7,245 bases of DNA from Legionellales bacterium (GTDB lineage Bacteria; Pseudomonadota; Gammaproteobacteria; WLWR01): assembly GCA_012103495.1 (NCBI GenBank), contig WLWR01000083.1, positions 1-7,245 of the forward strand. Direction: 5' to 3'. Under the pieces are notes generated by a model. That model was not told the DNA's origin and made no database searches. It worked only from the letters and a program-made list of their open reading frames with translations. Each line of letters starts with the position of its first letter. Position 1 is the first letter of the stretch. Made by a program: the position numbers and the translations under genes. Positions 1 to 6,665 of this stretch are shown piece after piece.

Positions 1-1159
1 ATGGTTTGACAATGCTCTCTCCCAATAAATATTCGCAACATCGTTCACCGTAATAGCTGTAAACAATGAGTGTGGAAAATGCAAACACAATGATGCAAAC
101 AGTAATAAACAATTCCCCAAAATAAGCAAATACCACACTAAACGCACCAGCGGTTAACGCCGCACCTTGCAAATCGGTCATCCATGTACCGGTTAAAATA
201 ATCACTATACCCGTCAGTGTACAAACGATAAATGTATCAATGCAGGTGCCAAACATGGCAATACAACCTTGTTTCACCGGTTGACCGGTACTGGCGGCCG
301 CATGACCAATTCCAGCGGTGCCCATGCCTGCTTCATTGGCAAAAATACCTCGCGCCACACCATAACGCAATGCTTCGATCATCAAAGCGCCACTGAAACC
401 ACCGATAGCAGCGGTACCGGTAAACGCATCTTCCACAATCATTCGTAAGATCGATGGTAATAAAGAGGCATTCATCCATAGAATCAGGCTACCGACTAAC
501 AGATAAGAGCCTGCCATCCACGGTACCAATTTGGCGCAAACGCGGCCGATACGTTGGACACCACCGATTAAAATTAACAGGGCTGTCAGTGCCAGTAAGG
601 CTCCCGTGAAGTAGGGACTGATCGTGAAGGTGGTTTCTACCACTTGGGCAACGGTGTTTGCCTGTACCATATTACCGATACCCAGCATGGCAAACACGCC
701 AAACAAAGCATATAGGGTTGCTAACCAATGCCAACGACGATGTAAGCCATTTTTAATGTAATACATGGGGCCACCTACATATTCCCCTCGACCATCTTGC
801 TCACGGTAGCGCACGGCTAAAACAGCTTCGCTGTATTTGAGTGTCATGCCTAAAAATGCCATCACCCAGATCCAAAACAAAGCGCCAGGACCGCCGTAAT
901 TAATCGCGGTGGCTACACCGGCGATGCTTCCAACTCCCACGGTGGCTGCCAACACCATGGCAAGGGCATTGAAGGGACTGATTTCTCCGGGCTCATGATG
1001 GGTGCGACGTCCGCCCACCACACTTAAAAAAGCAAATGGAATTTTACGCAATTGAATAAACCGTAAGCGTAATGTTAGATAGAAGCTCACCACAAACAAG
1101 CAAGCGACCACTGGCAGCCAAATAAATTGGGCGATTTCACGTAGGGTGTCCGTAACCAT
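1..1159 (-). CDS. AGCS-family sodium:alanine/glycine symporter, C-terminally cut by window edge
   Basis: Inner-membrane secondary transporter that takes up alanine and/or glycine with Na+. The frame is open from ATG at 1159 to base 1 (386 codons); the family is usually about 450-500 residues, so the last part lies outside the window. Family landmarks are visible: SPFNALAMVLAATVG (about residues 61-75), GGPGALFWIWVMAFLG (89-104, close to the AGCS signature, which normally has Met where this has Ile97), GEYVGGPMYYI, GIGNMVQANTVAQ, and GIFANEAGMGTAGIGHAAA near residue 300. The visible end, YYGERCCEYLLG, also matches the family. Odd point: the usual GTGNI stretch reads GVGSI (75-79). An in-frame TAA lies just upstream, so the start is ATG 1159 or the adjoining TTG; no strong Shine-Dalgarno is seen. 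Substrate choice between alanine and glycine cannot be read from sequence; the nearby gcv operon makes glycine plausible (inference). Confidence 0.93.
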   Translation of the reverse strand, partial: MVTDTLREIAQFIWLPVVACLFVVSFYLTLRLRFIQLRKIPFAFLSVVGGRRTHHEPGEISPFNALAMVLAATVGVGSIAGVATAINYGGPGALFWIWVMAFLGMTLKYSEAVLAVRYREQDGRGEYVGGPMYYIKNGLHRRWHWLATLYALFGVFAMLGIGNMVQANTVAQVVETTFTISPYFTGALLALTALLILIGGVQRIGRVCAKLVPWMAGSYLLVGSLILWMNASLLPSILRMIVEDAFTGTAAIGGFSGALMIEALRYGVARGIFANEAGMGTAGIGHAAASTGQPVKQGCIAMFGTCIDTFIVCTLTGIVIILTGTWMTDLQGAALTAGAFSVVFAYFGELFITVCIIVFAFSTLIVYSYYGERCCEYLLGESIVKP

Positions 1160-1346
1160 CAATACACTTTAATACCATGCATCCTATAAACAGCAAGCTA
1201 GCCTAGCAGATTATTAGAGGTGAGTAAATTTGATGGAAACAATGGTTGAAATGAACTTTAGAGTGTTTGTTACACCGTGACTTACCTGAAAGTCGCTCGG
1301 TAATTATGCCGACAGTTTCTCTTGGAAATGACACTAAATTTAGGCC
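1160..1346. other. Intergenic region upstream of the symporter
   Basis: About 190 bp with no supportable gene on either strand; the only frames are short. It must carry the promoter of the minus-strand symporter, but no hexamer pair there is convincing. An 11-bp dyad, GCTAG-C-CTAGC (1197-1207), lies about 40 bp upstream of the symporter start, and a 10-bp palindrome CTAAATTTAG (1334-1343) sits at the left border of the IS66-like relic. Either could be chance. Confidence 0.5.
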
Positions 1347-1475
1347 AGAAAAGTGGTTGATTTTGAAGTGATGCTTTGCGTCACCGAATACCGCGCTCAA
1401 GTGTTGGTTGATGCGCAGGGCAAATGCTATGTTGCACCATTCCCCACCCATGCGAAACGTCCTATCCAGGATGGG
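1347..1475 (+). pseudogene. IS66-family transposase (TnpC-type) internal fragment
   Basis: About 43 codons read RKVVDFEVMLCVTEYRAQVL then VDAQGKCYVAPFPTHAKRPIQ. This resembles the segment of IS66 transposases just before the DDE core, commonly of the form R-Q-V-x-D...V-T-E-Y-x-A-Q-V-L...G-x-x-Y-V-A-x-F-P...R-P-[VI]-Q-Y-G. A stop codon (TAG 1341) precedes it in frame, and the expected continuation (QYG followed by VKA...VYMSQYQL-like sequence) is absent: it reads QDG and then unrelated residues. The rest of the element (TnpA, TnpB, DDE domain, terminal repeats) is not visible in either direction, so this is a small relic, not a mobile element. The family call is from memory of the motif, not from a search. 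Confidence 0.55.
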
Positions 1476-1688
1476 ATGTTATTCGACGGCAAACTCCTTG
1501 AAGATTGCATTCGACGTTGGGATACCAATCTTGCGAATCAATTTGAAAAACAATACAGAGATTTATTCAAAAATGTTGCTTCATTGAGATGTCCAAATCC
1601 ACTTGACCACGTCAATCCATCATCGCTTGTTTCAAGCATAAATGTTACCGTAGAGTCGCATGAAACAATCATAGGAGTGTTACGATGA
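1353..1688 (+). CDS. Hypothetical 111-residue open frame: IS66-like relic joined to an unrecognised tail
   Basis: Open from GTG 1353 to TGA 1686-1688. Its first 40 residues are the IS66-like fragment described separately. The remaining 70 residues (from about DGMLFDGKLLEDCIRRW onward, including NQFEKQYRDLFKNVASL and two cysteines overall) match nothing I recognise. No Shine-Dalgarno supports GTG 1353; internal ATGs at 1371 and 1476 are also poorly supported, although an AGG lies just before the latter. The frame ends by overlapping the tag start codon (ATGA), which could couple translation of tag or be coincidence. No membrane segment or signal peptide is evident. It may be a relic fusion that is not expressed; it could equally be the truncated end of a gene disrupted by the IS element. 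Confidence 0.25.
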   Translation: MVDFEVMLCVTEYRAQVLVDAQGKCYVAPFPTHAKRPIQDGMLFDGKLLEDCIRRWDTNLANQFEKQYRDLFKNVASLRCPNPLDHVNPSSLVSSINVTVESHETIIGVLR

Positions 1689-2284
1689 GTCACTCAACAT
1701 TGGATGCCGCTGCCGCCCACCTCACACGTTGTGCCTGGGTGGATTTGACCAAACCGCATTACATTCAATATCACGATGAAGAGTGGGGTGTACCAGTTCA
1801 CGATGATCACAAACATTTTGAAATGTTAAGTTTAGAAGGTGCGCAGGCTGGCTTAAGTTGGGAAACTATTTTACGACGGCGTGCTGGATATCGGCAAGCA
1901 TTTCATCAATTTGATCCGGTAAAAGTTGCCCAGATGAGCGATGCACAACTCATGGAGCAATTGCAGAATCCAGCAATTATTCGCAATCGGTTGAAAGTGT
2001 TTAGCGTACGCAAAAATGCACAAGCGTTTCTCACCATCGCCGAAGAATTTGGCAGCTTTGATCAATACATCTGGCAATTTGTTGATGGTGAGCCACAAGT
2101 AAATCATTGGCAAACGTTGGCGCAAGTGCCAGCCAGCACACCTAACAGCGATGCCTTGTCCAAAGATCTCAAACGACGTGGTATGTCTTTTGTTGGTTCC
2201 ACCATCTTGTATGCTTACATGCAAGCTATTGGGATGGTCAATGATCACACCACCGATTGCTGGCGATACCCCAACCATAGTTAA
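1685..2284 (+). CDS. tag: DNA-3-methyladenine glycosylase I
   Basis: Cytosolic base-excision repair enzyme that removes 3-methyladenine from alkylated DNA. At 199 residues it is slightly longer than E. coli Tag (187) because of an N-terminal extension of about 12 residues before RCAWVD. It aligns along its length: YHDEEWGVP (29-37), LEGAQAGLSWETIL (50-63), FHQFDPVKVA, SDALSKDLKRRGMSFVGSTI and GMVNDHTTDCWRYP. Residues matching the E. coli zinc-binding set are all present (Cys16, His30, His188, Cys192), as are the base-pocket Glu51 (Glu38 in E. coli) and Trp59 (Trp46), so it should be active. The start ATG 1685 has a strong AGGAG at 1673-1677. It overlaps the upstream hypothetical frame by 4 bp. 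No terminator is visible between tag and gcvT, so read-through into the gcv operon is possible. Confidence 0.96.
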   Translation: MSHSTLDAAAAHLTRCAWVDLTKPHYIQYHDEEWGVPVHDDHKHFEMLSLEGAQAGLSWETILRRRAGYRQAFHQFDPVKVAQMSDAQLMEQLQNPAIIRNRLKVFSVRKNAQAFLTIAEEFGSFDQYIWQFVDGEPQVNHWQTLAQVPASTPNSDALSKDLKRRGMSFVGSTILYAYMQAIGMVNDHTTDCWRYPNHS

Positions 2285-2289
2285 TTCAA

Positions 2290-2299
2290 AATGATCATT
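2290..2299. promoter_or_regulatory. Palindrome AATGATCATT overlapping the gcv -35 region
   Basis: A perfect 10-bp palindrome lies immediately after tag, and its last two bases enter the proposed -35 hexamer at 2298-2303. A dyad there is where a repressor or activator could act. No regulator can be assigned; it does not fit a Fur box well. Chance is not excluded. Confidence 0.25.
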
Positions 2300-2326
2300 G
2301 GTGCGTCAAGGGATAAGCGTTATAAT
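2298..2326 (+). promoter_or_regulatory. Sigma70-type promoter for the gcv operon
   Basis: A perfect -10 hexamer TATAAT at 2321-2326 is preceded at exactly 17 bp by TTGGTG (2298-2303), which keeps the TTG of the -35 consensus. Transcription would start near 2332-2334, giving a 5' leader of only about 28 nt before gcvT. That is too short for a glycine riboswitch, which in many bacteria controls gcv genes. Confidence 0.65.
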
Positions 2327-2350
2327 CGACACATTTCATTTTACGGCACC

Positions 2351-2354
2351 GGAG
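2351..2354 (+). promoter_or_regulatory. Ribosome binding site that fixes the gcvT start
   Basis: GGAG lies 6 bp before ATG 2361. The frame is open further upstream to a TTG at 2298, but that codon lies inside the promoter, lacks a ribosome binding site, and would add 21 residues absent from the GcvT family. Confidence 0.75.
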
Positions 2355-2360
2355 TTATCT

Positions 2361-3446
2361 ATGGTAAAACACACTTCTTTATACCCTCAGCACCTTGCCG
2401 CAAATGCACACATGGTTGATTTTGGTGGGTGGAAAATGCCGCTCAACTATGGTTCGCAATTAACGGAGCATCAAGCGGTACGTACGGATGCTGGACTATT
2501 TGACGTATCACACATGACCGTCGTTGACTTATTGGGAGCGGGCGGGCGTCAATTACTGTTGTATCTGTTGGCAAATAATGTTGATCGCATGGCGCATCCA
2601 GGTCAGGCACTATACAGTTGCATGCTCAATCAACACGGTGGCATTTTAGATGACTTAATTGTGTATCAGCGAGGTTCGGACAGCTATCGAGTGGTTTTAA
2701 ATGCTGGTACCCGCGATAAAGATTTGCAATGGATCCGCAAACAAGCCAATGGGTTTTCCGTTGGTATTCAAGAACGCGATGAGTTGGCCATGGTAGCGGT
2801 ACAAGGACCGCAAGCGTTGGCAAAACTCGCCACAGTGCTTATTCCCGCACAATTGGATGCAATCAGCACGCTGCAAACGTATGAATGCGTTGATGTGCAA
2901 GATTGGTTCTTTGCTCGCACTGGCTATACCGGTGAAGATGGGTTGGAAGTGATTTTACCAGGTGAACAAGCGGCTGATTTCTGGCAAGCGTTAATTAAAG
3001 CAGGAGTTCAACCGTGTGGTTTGGCGGCACGCGACACACTACGGTTGGAAGCGGGGATGTTGTTATACGGTCAAGATATGGATGAAACGTTGACGCCATT
3101 GGATTGCAATTTAGGTTGGACGGTGGCATGGGAGCCAGAAGATCGAGAATTTATTGGCCGTGATGCTCTGATGTTGCAAAAACAACGCGGTGTTCGTTCC
3201 AAAATAGTTGGTTTGGTTTTGACTGGCAAAGGCATTATGCGCACCGGTCAAACCGTCATTGTGTCTGAGCAGGAACAAGGCATCATCACCAGCGGTGGTT
3301 TTTCTCCCACGTTACAAAAATCCATTGCCTTGGCGCGTGTGCCGTTGACCATTGCAGACACGTGTGAGGTGGACATTCGTGGCAAAGCGGTTGCCGCCCA
3401 AGTGGTCAAACCGCGGTTTGTTAAATTCGGTAATATTTTAATATGA
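2361..3446 (+). CDS. gcvT: Glycine cleavage system T-protein (aminomethyltransferase)
   Basis: Transfers the methylene carbon from the aminomethyl-lipoyl arm of GcvH to tetrahydrofolate, giving 5,10-methylene-THF and ammonia. With the start at ATG 2361 it is 361 residues, close to E. coli GcvT (364). Recognisable blocks in order: MVDFGGWKMPLNYGSQLTEH (18-37), RTDAGLFDVSHM (41-52), GGILDDLIVY (93-102, containing the aspartate that corresponds to catalytic Asp101 of E. coli), GYTGEDGLE (from 188), RDTLRLEAG (224-232) followed by MLLYGQDMDE, and the C-terminal barrel with a GKGIMRTGQTV-type segment. No disrupted motif is seen. It is the first gene of the gcv operon, directly behind the promoter; gcvH begins 10 bp after its stop. 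Confidence 0.97.
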   Translation: MVKHTSLYPQHLAANAHMVDFGGWKMPLNYGSQLTEHQAVRTDAGLFDVSHMTVVDLLGAGGRQLLLYLLANNVDRMAHPGQALYSCMLNQHGGILDDLIVYQRGSDSYRVVLNAGTRDKDLQWIRKQANGFSVGIQERDELAMVAVQGPQALAKLATVLIPAQLDAISTLQTYECVDVQDWFFARTGYTGEDGLEVILPGEQAADFWQALIKAGVQPCGLAARDTLRLEAGMLLYGQDMDETLTPLDCNLGWTVAWEPEDREFIGRDALMLQKQRGVRSKIVGLVLTGKGIMRTGQTVIVSEQEQGIITSGGFSPTLQKSIALARVPLTIADTCEVDIRGKAVAAQVVKPRFVKFGNILI

Positions 3447-3456
3447 GGATTCTAAA

Positions 3457-3855
3457 ATGAGTCAAGTAGTAGACGATTTGAAATTTAGTCAAACGCATGA
3501 ATGGGTGCGTTTAGGCAATGAGCAAACCATTGTGGTTGGGATCACCGATCATGCACAACATTTATTAGGTGACATTGTGTTTGTGGAATTGCCGGAAGTC
3601 GGTGCACAAGTTCAAGCCGGTCATGAATTGGCGGTAGTGGAATCGGTCAAGGCTGCTGCGGATGTTTACAGTCCAGTCAGCGGTGAAGTGGTGGAAATCA
3701 ATGATGCTTTAACCGATACCCCAGCGGTGATCAATCAGGATCCTTATCAAGAAGGTTGGTTGTGTAAAATTCGAATCACCGATACCAATGAAGTGGATGC
3801 ATTGTTGTCGGCTGCTGATTATAAGAAATTGGTGAGTGAACAAGAGGAAGCTTAA
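3457..3855 (+). CDS. gcvH: Glycine cleavage system H-protein (lipoyl carrier)
   Basis: Small lipoylated carrier that shuttles the aminomethyl intermediate from the P-protein to GcvT and is then reoxidised by dihydrolipoamide dehydrogenase. The 132 residues are the usual family length (about 129). The N-terminal block KFSQTHEWVR, ITDHAQHLLGDIVFVELPEVG (29-49) and the lipoylation site ESVKAAAD (62-69) are present, with Lys65 as the attachment residue. The common form of this site is ESVKAASD, so Ser is Ala here, a mild change next to the loop. C-terminal NQDPYQEGWLCKI is also typical. AGGA about 10 bp upstream of ATG 3457, overlapping the gcvT stop region, serves as ribosome binding site. Modification would need lipoyl synthase and transferase genes elsewhere. 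Confidence 0.97.
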   Translation: MSQVVDDLKFSQTHEWVRLGNEQTIVVGITDHAQHLLGDIVFVELPEVGAQVQAGHELAVVESVKAAADVYSPVSGEVVEINDALTDTPAVINQDPYQEGWLCKIRITDTNEVDALLSAADYKKLVSEQEEA

Positions 3856-3858
3856 GGT

Positions 3859-5214
3859 ATGCCGTTTATTCCACACACTTCTTCTGAAATTGAAGCCATG
3901 CTGGAGACCATCGATGCGGCCAGTATCGATGCATTATTTGATGAAATCCCAAAAGATTTGATTGCACAACCGTTTGCTCATATCCCGGACGGGAATAATG
4001 AAATGTTGGTCGATCGACTGTTGCAACAACGAGCGGATCAAGTCGAATCGTTGCAGTGTTATGCGGGTGCGGGTGCTTATCAGCATCACATTCCTGCTGC
4101 AGTATGGGACATTGCCATGCGCGGTGAATTTTTAACAGCGTATACTCCCTATCAAGCCGAAGCCAGTCAAGGCACGTTGCAACTGTTATACGAATTTCAA
4201 ACCATGATTGCCAAACTTACCGGTATGGAAGTTGCTAACGCTTCATTGTACGACGGTGCCACCAGTTTGGCCGAGGCTATTTTAATGGCGGTACGGGTTA
4301 ATAAAAAACGACCGAAACGCATTTTATTGATAGGCTCTGTGCATCCATATTATCGACAAGTGGTGCAAACCATTGTTAGCCAACAACAAATTGAATTGGT
4401 GGATATCCCAGTTGAGTCGGCAACGGGGGTGTATGCCGCCGAACAATTAACAGCTTATGAAAAAACAGAGTTTGCCGCAGTGGTGGTTCAGCAGCCTAAT
4501 TTTCTAGGATGTTTGCATGCAACCGATACCATTACCGACTGGGCACACGCTCACGATGCTTTATTGATTGCTTGTGTGAATCCAATGGCGATGGCACTGT
4601 GTCAAGAACCGGGCCAGTGGGGTGATACCGGTGCAGACATTGTGTGTGGGGATTTACAACCACTGGGAATTCCTTTGGCGTTTGGCGGGCCTTACGCTGG
4701 TTTTCTCACCGCGCGTAAAACTTTTGCCCGTCAAATGCCAGGGCGTATTGTCGGCCGCACGCAGGATTTGGATGGTAAGACCGGATTTTGTTTAACCTTA
4801 CAGGCGCGGGAACAACACATTCGCCGTTCCAAAGCGACGTCCAACATTTGCACCAACCAAGGCTTGTTGGTTACCGCGGTGACCATTTATTTAAGTTTGT
4901 TGGGGGATACCGGATTACGACAAGTCGCGCAAACCTGTCACCAACAAGCCACGGCGTTGCTACAAAAAATTACGGCAATCAATGGTGTGCAACGCATCGG
5001 AGATGCGCCATTTTTTCATGAGTTTGCTGTGTCCTTGCCCAAACCGGTGGATCGGGTGTTGACTGAGTTGGCACAGCGTGGCATCCAAGGGGGGGTGTCG
5101 TTAACCGCCATGGATCCTTCATGGCCGGATGGTTTGTTGATTTGTGTCACGGAAACCAAAACCATGGATGATATCACCCAGTATGCAGCGCAGTTAGCGG
5201 AGGTATTAGCATGA
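3859..5214 (+). CDS. gcvPA: Glycine dehydrogenase (decarboxylating) subunit 1
   Basis: Alpha subunit of a split P-protein, equivalent to the N-terminal half of the single-chain GcvP of E. coli. It pairs with GcvPB as an alpha2beta2-type enzyme that decarboxylates glycine and passes the aminomethyl group to GcvH. It has a fold-type I PLP-enzyme shape but no PLP lysine of its own. At 451 residues it has the normal length. Seen: IPHTSSEIEAML at the N-terminus, AGAGAYQHHIPAAV, TAYTPYQAEASQGTLQLLYEF, GMEVANASLYDGATSLAEA, GIPLAFGGPYAGF, MPGRIVGRTQD, LTLQAREQHIRRSKATSNIC and TNQGL. The start follows the gcvH stop by 3 bp, with an AGAGGAAG ribosome binding site inside the end of gcvH. Its stop overlaps the gcvPB start (ATGA), so the two subunits should be made in equal amounts. 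Confidence 0.97.
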   Translation: MPFIPHTSSEIEAMLETIDAASIDALFDEIPKDLIAQPFAHIPDGNNEMLVDRLLQQRADQVESLQCYAGAGAYQHHIPAAVWDIAMRGEFLTAYTPYQAEASQGTLQLLYEFQTMIAKLTGMEVANASLYDGATSLAEAILMAVRVNKKRPKRILLIGSVHPYYRQVVQTIVSQQQIELVDIPVESATGVYAAEQLTAYEKTEFAAVVVQQPNFLGCLHATDTITDWAHAHDALLIACVNPMAMALCQEPGQWGDTGADIVCGDLQPLGIPLAFGGPYAGFLTARKTFARQMPGRIVGRTQDLDGKTGFCLTLQAREQHIRRSKATSNICTNQGLLVTAVTIYLSLLGDTGLRQVAQTCHQQATALLQKITAINGVQRIGDAPFFHEFAVSLPKPVDRVLTELAQRGIQGGVSLTAMDPSWPDGLLICVTETKTMDDITQYAAQLAEVLA

Positions 5215-6665
5215 GTGAGTCATTGATTTTTACTCAAGGGCAACGCGGTCGGTTTGCCACTGCCCAGGCACCGATGCCCACCACCATGGAAACAGATTTG
5301 CCGCAAGAATATGTGCGTCAAACACCGTTGGGATTGCCTGAAGTGTCTGAATTGCAAGTGGTACGACATTTTACCCGATTGTCACAATATAATTTCGGCA
5401 TTGATACGCATTTTTATCCTTTGGGTTCTTGCACCATGAAATACAATCCGCGAGGGGTGCAACACATGGTGAGTAAACCTTCGCTGTTGAATGGGCATCC
5501 TTTATTGCCGGCTGAGTATGGTCAGGGATTGTTGCAATGTTTATATGAATTGCAAGAATACATTAAAGATTTGGCGGGTATGCCGGGGGTTTCCTTAATT
5601 CCCATGGCTGGTTCGCAAGGTGAATTGGCTGGCGTTGCCATGATCCGTGCTTATCATCAAAGTCGCGGGGATCATCAACGCACGGAAATGTTAATTCCGG
5701 ACGCGGCGCATGGCACCAACCCAGCTTCAGCGGTGATGTGTGGCTTTACTGTCAAAGAAATTCCAACCGCCGCCGATGGCGACATTGATTTAGCCGTGTT
5801 AAAAACAATGGTGGGTCCACAAACGGCAGGCATTATGCTGACCAATCCCTCTACTTTAGGGGTGTTTACTCGGCAAATTGCTACAGTGGCGCAAGTCATT
5901 CATCAAGCCGGTGGTTTGTTGTATTACGATGGGGCAAATTTGAACGCGATTTTAGGACGCGTGCGGCCAGGGGAGATGGGGTTTGATGTGATGCATTTGA
6001 ATTTACACAAAACCTTTGCCACCCCACACGGTGGTGGTGGTCCGGGAGCAGGTCCGGTGGCGGTCAGTGAACGATTGAAACCTTTTTTACCAATTCCATT
6101 GGTCGCTTATGAGAACGGTCAATATCGTTGGGTTAGCGAAGGCGATGGTCTTCCGACCATTGGTCGGCTCAGTTCTTTCATGGGTAATGTGGGAATTTTA
6201 CTGCGGGCGTATGCATACATTCGATTGTTGGGACGAACTGGATTGCAGCGAGTGGCAGAGTTTGCCACATTGAATGCCAATTATTTAATGGTGCGTTTGC
6301 AACAAGTGGGTTTTCAATTGGCGTATCCAAAACGGCGCGCCAGTCATGAATTTATCATCAGCTTGAGTGAAGAGAAAAAGCAATTTGGCGTAACGGCTAT
6401 GGATGTTGCTAAACGATTGTTGGATTATGGGTTTCACGCACCGACCACTTATTTTCCATTGTTAATTCCCGAGTGTTTACTGATTGAACCGACTGAAACG
6501 GAAAGCAAACAAGAATTGGATGCATTTGTGGATGCGATGTGCGCCATTCGCCAAGAGATGCAAACCGATGCTCAATTACTCAAACAGGCGCCGCACACCA
6601 TGCCAGTGCGGCGCTTGGACGATGTGCGTGCGGCCAGGGAATTGGATTTGATATGGTGCGAATGA
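5211..6665 (+). CDS. gcvPB: Glycine dehydrogenase (decarboxylating) subunit 2, PLP-binding
   Basis: Beta subunit of the split P-protein, carrying the pyridoxal phosphate that forms the Schiff base with glycine. It is 484 residues, the usual length. Key features: YPLGSCTMKYNP (from about 70), AGSQGELAG, DAAHGTNPASA (from 164), the Asp240 of YYDGANLNAI expected to contact the PLP ring nitrogen, and the PLP lysine Lys267 in HLNLHKTFATPHGGGGPG. YGFHAPTTYFPLLIPE and IEPTETESKQELD at the C-terminus are also typical. GGAGGT 6 bp upstream, within the end of gcvPA, is the ribosome binding site. The last 13 bp overlap dgkA. No frameshift or missing catalytic residue is seen. Confidence 0.97.
   Translation: MSESLIFTQGQRGRFATAQAPMPTTMETDLPQEYVRQTPLGLPEVSELQVVRHFTRLSQYNFGIDTHFYPLGSCTMKYNPRGVQHMVSKPSLLNGHPLLPAEYGQGLLQCLYELQEYIKDLAGMPGVSLIPMAGSQGELAGVAMIRAYHQSRGDHQRTEMLIPDAAHGTNPASAVMCGFTVKEIPTAADGDIDLAVLKTMVGPQTAGIMLTNPSTLGVFTRQIATVAQVIHQAGGLLYYDGANLNAILGRVRPGEMGFDVMHLNLHKTFATPHGGGGPGAGPVAVSERLKPFLPIPLVAYENGQYRWVSEGDGLPTIGRLSSFMGNVGILLRAYAYIRLLGRTGLQRVAEFATLNANYLMVRLQQVGFQLAYPKRRASHEFIISLSEEKKQFGVTAMDVAKRLLDYGFHAPTTYFPLLIPECLLIEPTETESKQELDAFVDAMCAIRQEMQTDAQLLKQAPHTMPVRRLDDVRAARELDLIWCE

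Noticed and set aside
1250..1330. Minus-strand stretch TTTCAGGTAAGTCACGG, with a nearby ACCGAGCGA, resembling parts of a glycine riboswitch upstream of the symporter
   Set aside because: The conserved CCGAAGG core is not matched, and the space between the two parts is too short for the aptamer's third helix. The resemblance is likely chance, although a covariance-model search on the minus strand would settle it.
1203..1451. Minus-strand 82-residue open frame across the intergenic region
   Set aside because: No recognisable domain, antisense to the IS66-like relic, and no ribosome binding site; best explained as chance.
1871..2278. Minus-strand 135-residue open frame opposite tag
   Set aside because: It is the antisense shadow of the well-supported tag gene, with no family features.
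2298..2360. N-terminal extension of GcvT from TTG 2298
   Set aside because: It overlaps the promoter, lacks a ribosome binding site and adds residues not found in the family; ATG 2361 has GGAG at ideal spacing.
6539..6652. N-terminal extension of DgkA inside gcvPB
   Set aside because: This is the out-of-frame reading of gcvPB coding sequence; DgkA homologues begin near the proposed ATG 6653.
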